DNA of 47,448 nucleotides from Acetobacter sp. (lineage in GTDB: Bacteria > Pseudomonadota > Alphaproteobacteria > Acetobacterales > Acetobacteraceae), in assembly GCA_017474285.1 (NCBI GenBank), contig JAFVHT010000047.1:1-47448 (forward strand). Direction: 5' to 3'. Positions 28,068 through 36,626 of the stretch are shown piece after piece (positions within the stretch are counted from its first letter, which is position 1; every line of letters begins with the position of its first letter). The notes under the pieces were generated by a model. The model worked only from the letters and a program-made list of their open reading frames with translations. It ran no database searches and was not told where the DNA came from. The position numbers and the translations under genes are program-made.

Positions 28068-31022
28068 CTATAAAGAGACCCCTTGTATAGAATCACCTTG
28101 CAAAGAAGATACAACATCAACGCAACGTAAACATAACCCTTGATAGCCCGGGCATGTACCCGTTTCAGGTAACACTTTCCAACAACGCACGCATTTTTCC
28201 CCCTCTGCAACAGAGACGACAGGCACAGCAACCGACATTTCTCCCTCATCTTGCTCAAAATAAGGGGAAGAGCTTATGGGGGCTACTAATATCTCTGCCT
28301 GTGATACAATAGCCAGCTCACTCCAATCAAGACCTGCAAACAATGCCGCTTCATCTTGTGAAAGAGTCAATGTTACTTTTGCCTGTAAAGAAGAGCCAAT
28401 CATGCCTGACTGACGAGCATTTTCAATTTCTGTCGTCATAACACGCCTTATAGCACGAATACGCATCCAACGTTCGCTGAGCGTCGTGTCTTCCCATTCT
28501 GCGGGGATTTCCATAAAAAGCTGTTCATGCACACTACTTTGAAGCCCAAAACGCGCTGTCCAAGACTCTTCTGCTGTAAACACCAAAACAGGGGCAAGCC
28601 ACGTTGTTAAGCAACGATGAAGACAATCAAGCACCGTACGCACCGCCCGCCTAACAGGATTAGAGGGCGCGTCGCAATATAACGCATCTTTCCGAATATC
28701 AAAATAAAACGCCGAGAGATCAGCCGTACAAAAACTATGTAAAGCGGGATAAACGCCTACCCATTCATGTGTTTCAACAGCGCGTGCAATCAATGCCCCT
28801 AATTCTGTAAGACGATAAAGTACCCACCGCTCAAGCTCGGGTAGTTCTGCATAAGGCACAATTTCAGAATCGGTAAAGCCTTCTAACCCACCAAGTAACC
28901 ACCGTAATGTATTGCGTAATCGGCGATAAAGTTGCGCTTGTTGTTCAAGAATAGCACGCCCTATACGTTGATCCCCATTGGTATCAGAGTTCATAACCCA
29001 AAGCCGCAAAATATCCGCGCCCATCGTCTCATTAACATCTTGCGGGGCAATAACATTACCAAGGGATTTAGACATTTTCCGCCCTTGCTCATCTAAAACA
29101 AAACCATTTGTAAGCAAAGCTCGGAAAGGTGCAACCCCGCGTGTTCCAACACTTTCCAATAAAGAGGATTGAAACCAACCACGATGCTGGTCTGACCCTT
29201 CAAGATAAAGATCAGCTGGGAAATTTAAGCCTATTTGCCCTACTCCGTCTGACTGCCCTAACACAAAAGCATGGGTTGATCCACTTTCAAACCAAACATC
29301 AACAATATCAAAAACTTGTTCATAGGCTTGTGCGTCGTAATCAGCTCCCAAAAACCGTTCAGGAGGAGAAGTATACCAAGCATCAGCCCCTTCTTGGCGA
29401 AAAGCGTCTACAACGCGTTGCATCACCGCAGCATCGCGTAAAACCTGCCCCGTTCGTTTTTCAACAAAGACAGCAATAGGCACACCCCATACCCGTTGAC
29501 GACTAATACACCAATCAGGGCGTGTTTTGATCATAGACGTGAGGCGATTACGCGCTTGACGCGGTATAAAAGCAACGCTTTCTAACGCTGTTAAAGCCTG
29601 TTCACGCAAAGAGTCCTGCCCGTCCATACGAATAAACCATTGTGGCGTTGCCCGATAAATCACAGGCGCACGTGAACGCCACGAATGTGGGTAAGAATGG
29701 ACAATTTGCCCTCGGCTAACCAAGCCTGCAGGCGCACACCCTGCCGCGTTTGCAGCCTTCATAACGTCAGATAAAACGTCACAAACAACATCTGCTACCT
29801 TAAAAACATGTACCCCTGCAAAACACGGCACCCATGGCGCATAAGTGCCATCCGCTTGGACGACTTCAGCTTCTGGCACGTCAATACCATGTGTCCGACA
29901 GAGCCTAAAATCATCTTCACCATGAGCGGGCGCCTGATGAACAAGCCCTGTACCCGCTTCTGTCGTCACAAAATCCCCTGCTAAAAGAGGTACATCAAAC
30001 TCATACCCTTTACCTCTCAGCGGATGAGCACAAACAACACCATTTAAGGCAACCCCGGGCAACACATGAAGAACATGAAAAGACTCAATATGGGCTTCAC
30101 GGCAAAAAGACTCAACAAGAGCTTCAGCTACAACAACTTTTACCCCCTCTCTTAAAAGAGAGTCAGGCGCTATTTTCTCAATTTTTAAAACAGCGTAAGG
30201 AATCTCAGGACCATATGCCAAAGCACGATTAGCTGGAATCGTCCACGGTGTTGTTGTCCAAATCACAATTGACGCATCAGCCAAAACATGTGTTGGCGTG
30301 TTTTCTTTAATAATAGGAAAAGCGACAAGAATCGTTGTCGATGTATGATCGTGATATTCAATTTCAGCTTCTGCGAGGGCTGTTTTTTCAACAGGACTCC
30401 ACATCACAGGACGCAAACCGCGATAAAGTTTTCCGTTCAGTAAAAAACGCCCGATTTCTTCCACAATGGCTGCTTCTGAAGCAAAATCCATTGTCGCATA
30501 ACGATGATGCCACTCCCCTTGCACCCCAAGCCTACGAAATTCCTCCATTTGCACTTGAAGCCAATGAGCCGCATAGGCACGGCATTCGGCACGAAATTCT
30601 AAAATAGGAACGTTTTCTTTGTCCCGTTTCGCTTTGCGATACCCTTCCTCCACTTTCCACTCAATCGGCAAACCGTGACAATCCCACCCGGGCACATAAC
30701 GAACACCATATCCCGCCATACGATGGGCACGGTTAATCACATCTTTATTGACTTTGTTCAGCGCATGCCCAATATGGAGATTCCCATTGGCATAAGGCGG
30801 ACCGTCATGCAAGGTAAAAGGAGGGCGTCCTTCTGCTTGTTGGGCTAAACGTTCATCTAAACCACTCACACGCCAACGCTCTAACCATTTCGGTTCTTGC
30901 ACAGGGAGATTACCCCGCATGGGAAAAGATGTACGTGGCAAAAACACCGTTTTGCGATAATGATCGGCAAGTGTATTTTCGGCTGAAGGGGTATTGTCTG
31001 TTTCAATATGCGATGAGCTCAT
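28068..31022 (-). CDS. ileS: Isoleucyl-tRNA synthetase
   Basis: Class I synthetase charging tRNA with isoleucine. The HIGH motif is in DGPPYANGNLHIGHALNK, the editing-domain and catalytic landmarks include VPGWDCHGLPIEWKVE and DVWFESGSTHAFVL, and the KMSKS motif is in DEQGRKMSKSLGNVI. A C-terminal zinc finger is present (CVRCWKVLPETG...CLRC). The frame extends to 31037 (GTG), but ATG 31022 (MSSSHIETD) is the more likely start, giving 984 aa. It follows ribF with a gap of about 160 nt and precedes lspA. Confidence 0.97.
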   Translation of the reverse strand: MSSSHIETDNTPSAENTLADHYRKTVFLPRTSFPMRGNLPVQEPKWLERWRVSGLDERLAQQAEGRPPFTLHDGPPYANGNLHIGHALNKVNKDVINRAHRMAGYGVRYVPGWDCHGLPIEWKVEEGYRKAKRDKENVPILEFRAECRAYAAHWLQVQMEEFRRLGVQGEWHHRYATMDFASEAAIVEEIGRFLLNGKLYRGLRPVMWSPVEKTALAEAEIEYHDHTSTTILVAFPIIKENTPTHVLADASIVIWTTTPWTIPANRALAYGPEIPYAVLKIEKIAPDSLLREGVKVVVAEALVESFCREAHIESFHVLHVLPGVALNGVVCAHPLRGKGYEFDVPLLAGDFVTTEAGTGLVHQAPAHGEDDFRLCRTHGIDVPEAEVVQADGTYAPWVPCFAGVHVFKVADVVCDVLSDVMKAANAAGCAPAGLVSRGQIVHSYPHSWRSRAPVIYRATPQWFIRMDGQDSLREQALTALESVAFIPRQARNRLTSMIKTRPDWCISRQRVWGVPIAVFVEKRTGQVLRDAAVMQRVVDAFRQEGADAWYTSPPERFLGADYDAQAYEQVFDIVDVWFESGSTHAFVLGQSDGVGQIGLNFPADLYLEGSDQHRGWFQSSLLESVGTRGVAPFRALLTNGFVLDEQGRKMSKSLGNVIAPQDVNETMGADILRLWVMNSDTNGDQRIGRAILEQQAQLYRRLRNTLRWLLGGLEGFTDSEIVPYAELPELERWVLYRLTELGALIARAVETHEWVGVYPALHSFCTADLSAFYFDIRKDALYCDAPSNPVRRAVRTVLDCLHRCLTTWLAPVLVFTAEESWTARFGLQSSVHEQLFMEIPAEWEDTTLSERWMRIRAIRRVMTTEIENARQSGMIGSSLQAKVTLTLSQDEAALFAGLDWSELAIVSQAEILVAPISSSPYFEQDEGEMSVAVPVVSVAEGEKCVRCWKVLPETGTCPGYQGLCLRCVDVVSSLQGDSIQGVSL

Positions 31023-31184
31023 AAGCGGAAAAATCACTTCAGTTTGAAAGTTTTAGGACACAAGAACGAATAAAAAAACGCAAAAAACATAGAACTGATA
31101 TACATATAACGTATACGCACCATTTCGTGTAGGTATATCAAATCTCTTTTGCCTCTAAAAAAAGAAATCCCTAAAAAATTGACC

Positions 31185-32147
31185 TTATAAAACGGTTTTC
31201 AAAATTTCTTGTGCCATTGCCGCATCTTTTACAATTTGGACTTTTAGCGCCTCTAACCCAGAAAAACGTTGTTCTGGTCGTAATAACCGATGCAACGAGA
31301 CCGAAATTTCTTGCCCGTATAAATCCCCTGTAAAATGAAACAAATGCACCTCTAAACGACTTTCTTGACCATCATCCACCGTAGGGCGTACGCCAATATT
31401 GGCAACACCGGCATATTTCTCTCCATTAGATAAATGCACACTCACGGCATAAACCCCTCGCGCGGGTTCAAGATACCGCCCTAAAGATATATTCGCCGTC
31501 GGAAAGCCTAATTTCCGCCCATATTGATGACCTTGCTGCACTTTTCCACGCAAACACCACGGCCTCCCAAGTTCTTTCGCCGCTTTTTCTGGATAACCGT
31601 CTTGTAACAAGCGTCGAATCCGTGTTGAGGAATAGGGAACACTTTCATCACAGCACGGTGAAACACGCGTTAAACCAATGCCTAAAGATTCTGTTCGCTC
31701 CGCAAGGAAGGACACCCCGCCCCCACGCCGATGACCAAAAGCAAAATCCTGCCCGCAACCAATATGCCGTAACCCTAAAGCCTTATGTAAAACGTCATAC
31801 ACAAATTCTTCGGCAGACAGACGCGCAAAAGCCTCATCAAACTGAATCCGAAAAATATGCTGGATTCCCAAAGCCTCTAACGCTGCCCCTTGCCCATCAG
31901 GTCCATCCGGTAATGTCAAACGAAAAGGCGGGTCTTGTGGGCGAAAAAACTCCCTCGGATGCGGATCAAAGGTCACAACAGCACGCGGTAAATCCGGTCG
32001 CGCTGTGTGAACTGCATGGATCAAATGAGCATGCCCAAGGTGCACACCGTCAAAATTCCCTAACGCTGCTGCACACCCCAAGGCTTCCGATGGGATAGAA
32101 CGCCAATCTGTATGGAGACAAACACCCTGCCCTTTAGGCCTGTTCAT
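31185..32147 (-). CDS. ribF: Bifunctional riboflavin kinase / FAD synthetase
   Basis: Makes FMN and FAD from riboflavin. The N-terminal adenylyltransferase half shows ALGNFDGVHLGHAHLI and VVTFDPHPREFF. The C-terminal flavokinase half starts around GRPWCLRGKVQQGHQYGRKL with GFPTANISL and continues to the end. The 320-aa length is normal. The ribF-ileS-lspA order on the minus strand is a common conserved cluster. Confidence 0.95.
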   Translation of the reverse strand: MNRPKGQGVCLHTDWRSIPSEALGCAAALGNFDGVHLGHAHLIHAVHTARPDLPRAVVTFDPHPREFFRPQDPPFRLTLPDGPDGQGAALEALGIQHIFRIQFDEAFARLSAEEFVYDVLHKALGLRHIGCGQDFAFGHRRGGGVSFLAERTESLGIGLTRVSPCCDESVPYSSTRIRRLLQDGYPEKAAKELGRPWCLRGKVQQGHQYGRKLGFPTANISLGRYLEPARGVYAVSVHLSNGEKYAGVANIGVRPTVDDGQESRLEVHLFHFTGDLYGQEISVSLHRLLRPEQRFSGLEALKVQIVKDAAMAQEILKTVL

Positions 32148-32176
32148 GATTCTTACTTTTTTGGTTAAGATTTTAA

Positions 32177-32563
32177 TTAAGGGTGAGGCTGCCCTTGTGG
32201 CTGCCCCGTAAGCGGTTGTTGAGATTGTGGGGGCACAACGCCACTCTCTTGAGACATAACTTGTTGCCCCTCCTGATGAGCTTGAGAAAAACCCTGCGGA
32301 GATACATGCGAAGACATTTGAGAGGGTGCCTGCATTTGTGGAGGCGTTTGTGTAGGAATTTGCTCAGGGATTTGTGATGGAATGTGTGTCGAATGTGAAG
32401 GCGTCCCACCCTCCCCTGATTCATCATCAGCCATATTTTTCTTAAAGGATTTAAGCCCTTTAGCAACGTCTCCCATGAGCGTGCTAATACGCCCTCCGCC
32501 ACCAAAAAGCACCAACACAACAATAAGCACAATTAACCAGTGCCAAATACTCAAACCACCCAT
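32177..32563 (-). CDS. tatA: Sec-independent translocase protein TatA-like
   Basis: A 128-aa protein with a short N-terminal membrane helix ([18 protein letters not shown]) followed directly by an amphipathic helix ([19 protein letters not shown]), the typical TatA/E layout. It forms the pore of the twin-arginine pathway. Unlike the usual 60-90 aa, it has a long Gln/Pro/Ser-rich tail (from about residue 55) that looks disordered. No tatB or tatC is next to it. Confidence 0.85.
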   Translation of the reverse strand: MGGLSIWHWLIVLIVVLVLFGGGGRISTLMGDVAKGLKSFKKNMADDESGEGGTPSHSTHIPSQIPEQIPTQTPPQMQAPSQMSSHVSPQGFSQAHQEGQQVMSQESGVVPPQSQQPLTGQPQGQPHP

Positions 32564-32699
32564 GAAACATTATCCCTTACATACAGAACAACATTGAACA
32601 AAACTATTTTTAACCGAATTTCTTTTTTTCTTAAAAATTTTAACCTCTATATACCAGAGTGGTAGATCTTTACTTTTTCTCTTTTTTACCTCTATCACA

Positions 32700-33185
32700 T
32701 TATGGTTCTATAAATCCATAAGTTGGGTAGACCGTTTTTCCTACGACATGGGTCGGATCCCACCAAACGCGTACACGTGTCCAATTATTACGAGGGGAAA
32801 CATCAACAACCGGCGCACGGTGCGTCACAACACCGGGTTCCCAATTCGCATGATCAACCAATACAAGACGTGAACTCCTCACCTGCCGCACAATACAAAC
32901 ATGCCCAAAAGGTAAACGCCGCGTTGCTCGAAATACTAAAATATCACCCCGACGTGGTCTGTGTGAACGTCGATACCGCCCAGCAGCCTCCCGCCACCAT
33001 GAAGCCGCATTTCCTATAAGTTTGATGTCAGAATGTTCTCGTGCATAAGGCGCACATTGCACGGCTCCATTCCAGCTACGCCCGTGCCAGCCACGCGAAG
33101 AGCTACAGGCAGATAAAAAAAGGACTAAAACAAGTATGATCCCCCAATTTACGATTCGGTTCTCATACGGTTTAGCCATTGCCAT
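32700..33185 (-). CDS. CHAP-domain lipoprotein, putative peptidoglycan amidase
   Basis: A 161-aa protein with a lipoprotein signal (ILVLVLFLSACSSS). Its domain looks like an alphaproteobacterial CHAP (cysteine, histidine-dependent amidohydrolase/peptidase): the likely catalytic Cys is in VQCAPYAR, and GHVCIVRQV contributes the His, with DHANW further on. It probably cleaves or remodels peptidoglycan in the periplasm. The start overlaps the 3' end of recX by 37 nt on the same strand, which suggests coupled expression. Confidence 0.8.
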   Translation of the reverse strand: MAMAKPYENRIVNWGIILVLVLFLSACSSSRGWHGRSWNGAVQCAPYAREHSDIKLIGNAASWWREAAGRYRRSHRPRRGDILVFRATRRLPFGHVCIVRQVRSSRLVLVDHANWEPGVVTHRAPVVDVSPRNNWTRVRVWWDPTHVVGKTVYPTYGFIEP

Positions 33186-33943
33186 GCCTCTTCCTCGTCC
33201 ATAGTTAAAACGCGTTCGGCAATATCTCTTACAAAACCTGCCCGCGCAAAAATACCTAATGCCCGCTTTTTTTCAGCGTATTTTTTCTCAACGTGTCTTG
33301 GTTGTGCCCCCGTCGTCTCATTCGTTTCTGTTTCCACCTCTAAAGAAGAAGCAAACGGACCCAATTTCCGCTTACGCGCTAAAACAACGGCAGCACATAA
33401 ATCCCGTTCGGTTTCATTAAACCTATCGCTCTCTTCTTGTTTATTGAGAACAGAATCTTTAACCGATTCTTCAACGCCAAAACCCGTTAAATATCCCTCT
33501 ACCGCCCGTATTGAACGCCCTGTACGCATAAATCTATTAGCGCAAGATCGAGCAAATTCATAATCACTCACAAGCCCTAAATCGACCATTTCTTGAACAA
33601 CGTCATCAACAAGCCCTTTTAAGTCTTGCGTTACTATTTTCTCTGAATCCTGCCCAAAATTTAACCCAGCATCTGCCACCCCAGAATCTAGCCCTGTTTC
33701 TTGTTTTACTGCCCCCTTGGGGGTTGCTTTCTCTTTTTTGTGCCACTCCGTCACACGACGGGTAAGAACACGGACCAATCCAGATCGCGTTGTCCCAAAA
33801 CGAGCAAGGTACGATAATGCTGCATTCCTGATCTTTGCCCGATTAACACGATCCACATCGACACCTTCCTCTTTCCCATCAGCCAGCGACTCATGTCGTA
33901 ACTCACCCTGTATCTCTAACTGAGGTATTTTTAAGTGTGACAT
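33149..33943 (-). CDS. recX: RecX-family regulatory protein
   Basis: RecX inhibits RecA filament formation. The 264-aa product has the helical repeats of the family: AKIRNAALSYLARFGTTRSG, VVQEMVDLGLVSDYEFARSC, and KRALGIFARAGFVRDIAERV. It is somewhat longer than E. coli RecX and has an inserted charged linker after about residue 60. recA is not nearby. It is divergent from argD across a long AT-rich region and overlaps the CHAP gene at its 3' end. Confidence 0.85.
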   Translation of the reverse strand: MSHLKIPQLEIQGELRHESLADGKEEGVDVDRVNRAKIRNAALSYLARFGTTRSGLVRVLTRRVTEWHKKEKATPKGAVKQETGLDSGVADAGLNFGQDSEKIVTQDLKGLVDDVVQEMVDLGLVSDYEFARSCANRFMRTGRSIRAVEGYLTGFGVEESVKDSVLNKQEESDRFNETERDLCAAVVLARKRKLGPFASSLEVETETNETTGAQPRHVEKKYAEKKRALGIFARAGFVRDIAERVLTMDEEEAWQWLNRMRTES

Positions 33944-34277
33944 CGCCTAAAAACCTTTTTTTTACCTCTTTTCCCAAAACCCTATTCTACCTCAAAAGTC
34001 TAACGCACTTAGAGTACGACCCAAGAGTTGTTACACTCTAAAAACTTGTTCATTATTTTCTTAGTTTTTCATGAATTTTTTTACACAAAAAACACCCATA
34101 GAACACGTTTTCGTGTTAGAGTATGTGTTGTGTGTTGACACATATACCATTCACGCTAGAGAATACCCTTTTTTATATACCTATGATTGCTACTGATTAA
34201 ATACTCTTTTACCTCTTTAGTTTTTTCAAACTTTTAGGAAATCTAACTTATTATCTCATTCTGAGGGCGCATCTTTC
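33944..34277. other. AT-rich divergent region between recX and argD
   Basis: About 330 bp with no coding potential. It contains a hairpin AACACG-TTTT-CGTGTT (34102-34117) and the short palindrome TGTGTTGACACA (34131-34142). The TTAGAGTA octamer occurs twice, near 34010 and 34116. These may belong to the recX and argD promoters. No RNA gene was recognised. Confidence 0.45.
34135..34162 (+). promoter_or_regulatory. Candidate promoter of argD-argF
   Basis: TTGACA at 34135-34140 matches a sigma-70 -35 box exactly. It is followed after 16 nt by TAGAGA, a weak -10 (34157-34162). It lies within a short palindrome and about 115 nt before argD. The assignment rests on box similarity only. Confidence 0.3.
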
Positions 34278-35450
34278 ATGATTTCTCCCCTTATGCCAAC
34301 GTATAAACGCGCTGACCTTGCTTTTGAACGTGGGGAAGGCTCTTATCTCTACAGCACTGACGGACGGCGTTTTTTGGATTTTGCCGCAGGTATTGCCACC
34401 TGTGCGCTTGGACATGCCCACCCCCATCTCGTCGAAACACTTCGACAACAAGCGGGTATGGTCATGCATGTGTCAAACTTATTTCGTATTCCCCAAGCGG
34501 AAAGACTTGCTGAAAGACTTGTTACTAATACCCCTTTTGCCGATAGCGTCTTTTTTTGTAATTCGGGCACTGAAGCTAATGAAGGTATGATAAAAATGGT
34601 TCGTCGTGCCCATATGTTGGCTGGCAACCCTGAACGTACCGATATTCTTTGCATGGAAGGCGCTTTTCACGGGCGCACCCTTGCTATGCTCTCTGCCACA
34701 GGCAACCCGAAATACCTCGAAGGATTTGGAGACCCCGTTGCCGGATTTTATCATGTTCCTTACAACGATATTCAAGCACTTCGTGCCGCTATAACGCCTC
34801 GTACAGCCGCCATTCTGTTAGAACCTATCCAAGGGGAAAGTGGCATTAGAACCGCTTGTGCTGACTATTTACGTGCTGTGCGTGCTCTTTGTGATGAAAC
34901 GGGGATTTTCCTCGCTCTTGATGAAGTCCAAACAGGAGTCGGGCGCACAGGCTATCTCTTTGCCCATGAATGGGCGGGGATTGAGCCCGATATTATGAGC
35001 ACCGCCAAAGGATTAGGCGGAGGGTTTCCTATCGGCGCTATTCTTGCCCGTGAAGCCCTTGCTGTTGGTATGACAGTCGGCACCCATGGTACCACTTTCG
35101 GTGGTAACCCAATGGCGTGTACTGCAGCGAACGCTGTGCTTGATGTTCTCCTTGCCCCTGGTTTTTTAGACCAAGTTAAAGCCCGTGGTGTTTTTTTAGC
35201 GCAACTTCTTGATGATCTTATCATTCAATACCCCCATATTTTGGCAGAACGAAGAGGGCTTGGGCTTCTCATAGGATTACGTTGTATTCCGCCTGTTAGT
35301 GTCGTGCAAACTGCCGCCCAAAATGCTGGGCTATTATGCGTTACAGCGGGAGATAATGTTCTGCGCCTTGTTCCTCCCCTCACTGTATCGGAGGAGGAAT
35401 GTTCTCAAGCTGTTGCTCATCTTGCACAAGCGCTTAATACCCTTAACTAA
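34278..35450 (+). CDS. argD: Acetylornithine aminotransferase
   Basis: PLP-dependent aminotransferase of arginine synthesis. The 390-aa product has the class III signature: FFCNSGTEANEGMIKMVRR, EPIQGESGIRTA, LALDEVQTGVGRTG and the PLP lysine in STAKGLGGGFPIGA. ATG 34278 is preceded by GAGGG with slightly long spacing. argF follows with a gap of about 45 nt, so the two are one unit. The argD-argF order is common in acetic acid bacteria. Confidence 0.95.
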   Translation: MISPLMPTYKRADLAFERGEGSYLYSTDGRRFLDFAAGIATCALGHAHPHLVETLRQQAGMVMHVSNLFRIPQAERLAERLVTNTPFADSVFFCNSGTEANEGMIKMVRRAHMLAGNPERTDILCMEGAFHGRTLAMLSATGNPKYLEGFGDPVAGFYHVPYNDIQALRAAITPRTAAILLEPIQGESGIRTACADYLRAVRALCDETGIFLALDEVQTGVGRTGYLFAHEWAGIEPDIMSTAKGLGGGFPIGAILAREALAVGMTVGTHGTTFGGNPMACTAANAVLDVLLAPGFLDQVKARGVFLAQLLDDLIIQYPHILAERRGLGLLIGLRCIPPVSVVQTAAQNAGLLCVTAGDNVLRLVPPLTVSEEECSQAVAHLAQALNTLN

Positions 35451-35494
35451 TAATCTTTAATAACTGTTTCTTAATCTTTAGGCTCTGTTTCCCT

Positions 35495-36535
35495 ATGAGT
35501 AATTCTCATTTTTCCCAATCACACCAACAACACACCTCACACAACGCGCCTCATCAAGAACACAAATCTTTGCGCCATTTTCTTGATATTAAAGATTTAG
35601 AAAGCCACACCCTCCGTCATATTCTTGACGTCGCACGCGGTATGAAACAGATGCAACAAGGGCGCCAATTTCCACTTCACCCACGTACACCTTTAGCAGG
35701 TCGGCAAATAGGGCTTATTTTTTCCTGTCCGTCAACCCGCACACGTGTTTCGTTTGAAGTTGGTATCCGCCAACTCGGCGGTGATGCTGTTGTTCTTTCT
35801 ACGCAAGATATGCAATTAGGACGTGGAGAAACGATTGCCGATACTGCACGTGTTTTATCGCGTTTTGTTGACGGCCTTATGCTCCGCACATCAAACACAC
35901 ATGCATTATATGAATTAGCGCGTTGGAGCCATGTTCCTGTGATTAACGGGCTTACGCCGCATTCACACCCTGTACAAATTATGGCTGATATTATGACCTA
36001 TGAAGAACATCGCGGCTCTGTTCAAGGTAGAACCTTTGCATGGGTCGGCGATGGCAATAATGTTTTGATTTCGCTTATCGAAGCAGCTGTACGTTTTGGC
36101 TTTACCCTCCACATTGCTACCCCTGAAGCCATGAAACCCCCACAAAATGTGTTGGATTGGGCATGCCACGAAAACGGCTCTATTAAATGGACACCCCACC
36201 CTCACGAAGCCGTTTATGGTGTTGATTGTGTGATGACCGACACATGGACAAGCATGTCTCACACCCACAAAGATATGGATAAAAACGCGCATTGTGATGC
36301 TTTAAAACCCTATCAAGTCAACAAAGTTCTGATGGACATTGCTGCCCCTGATGCGCTTTTTATGCACTGCCTACCCGCTCATATTGGTGAAGAAGTCACA
36401 GAAGACGTTTTTGAAAGTCGGCACTCTGTAGTGTTTGATGAAGCTGAAAACCGCCTCCACGCACAAAAAGGAATTTTAGCGTGGGCGTTCGGTGGTAAAA
36501 CATGGCGCTCTTGGGGTGATCTTGAGGGGCATTAA
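35495..36535 (+). CDS. argF: Ornithine carbamoyltransferase
   Basis: Makes citrulline from ornithine and carbamoyl phosphate. The carbamoyl-phosphate loop is in FSCPSTRTRVSFEVG. The motif HSHPVQIMADIMTYEE, and LFMHCLPAHIGEEVTEDVF near the end with the key Cys, follow the family. The 346-aa length is slightly longer than usual because of a His/Gln-rich N-terminal extension. It follows argD; the next gene downstream is the large R-M gene. Confidence 0.96.
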   Translation: MSNSHFSQSHQQHTSHNAPHQEHKSLRHFLDIKDLESHTLRHILDVARGMKQMQQGRQFPLHPRTPLAGRQIGLIFSCPSTRTRVSFEVGIRQLGGDAVVLSTQDMQLGRGETIADTARVLSRFVDGLMLRTSNTHALYELARWSHVPVINGLTPHSHPVQIMADIMTYEEHRGSVQGRTFAWVGDGNNVLISLIEAAVRFGFTLHIATPEAMKPPQNVLDWACHENGSIKWTPHPHEAVYGVDCVMTDTWTSMSHTHKDMDKNAHCDALKPYQVNKVLMDIAAPDALFMHCLPAHIGEEVTEDVFESRHSVVFDEAENRLHAQKGILAWAFGGKTWRSWGDLEGH

Positions 36536-36581
36536 GAAAAGAAAAACACCTAACCTCTTCACTTTGTGTTAAGAAATTTCG

Positions 36582-36597
36582 TGTTATAGTGTTATAG
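36582..36597 (+). repeat. Tandem TGTTATAG repeat in front of the R-M gene
   Basis: Two perfect copies of TGTTATAG lie back to back, 30 nt before the ATG at 36627. Each copy followed by T contains TATAGT, a reasonable -10 hexamer. A TTGTGT 15 nt before the first copy could be the -35. The repeat number would move or duplicate the -10 element. Confidence 0.6.
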
Positions 36598-36626
36598 TAT
36601 TGCACGGGTATTTGTACGGATTTTTG

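Noticed and set aside
34102..34142. ArgR operator or CRP-like site before argD
   Set aside because: The small palindromes do not match a known consensus well, and other explanations (hairpin, promoter box) are equally good.
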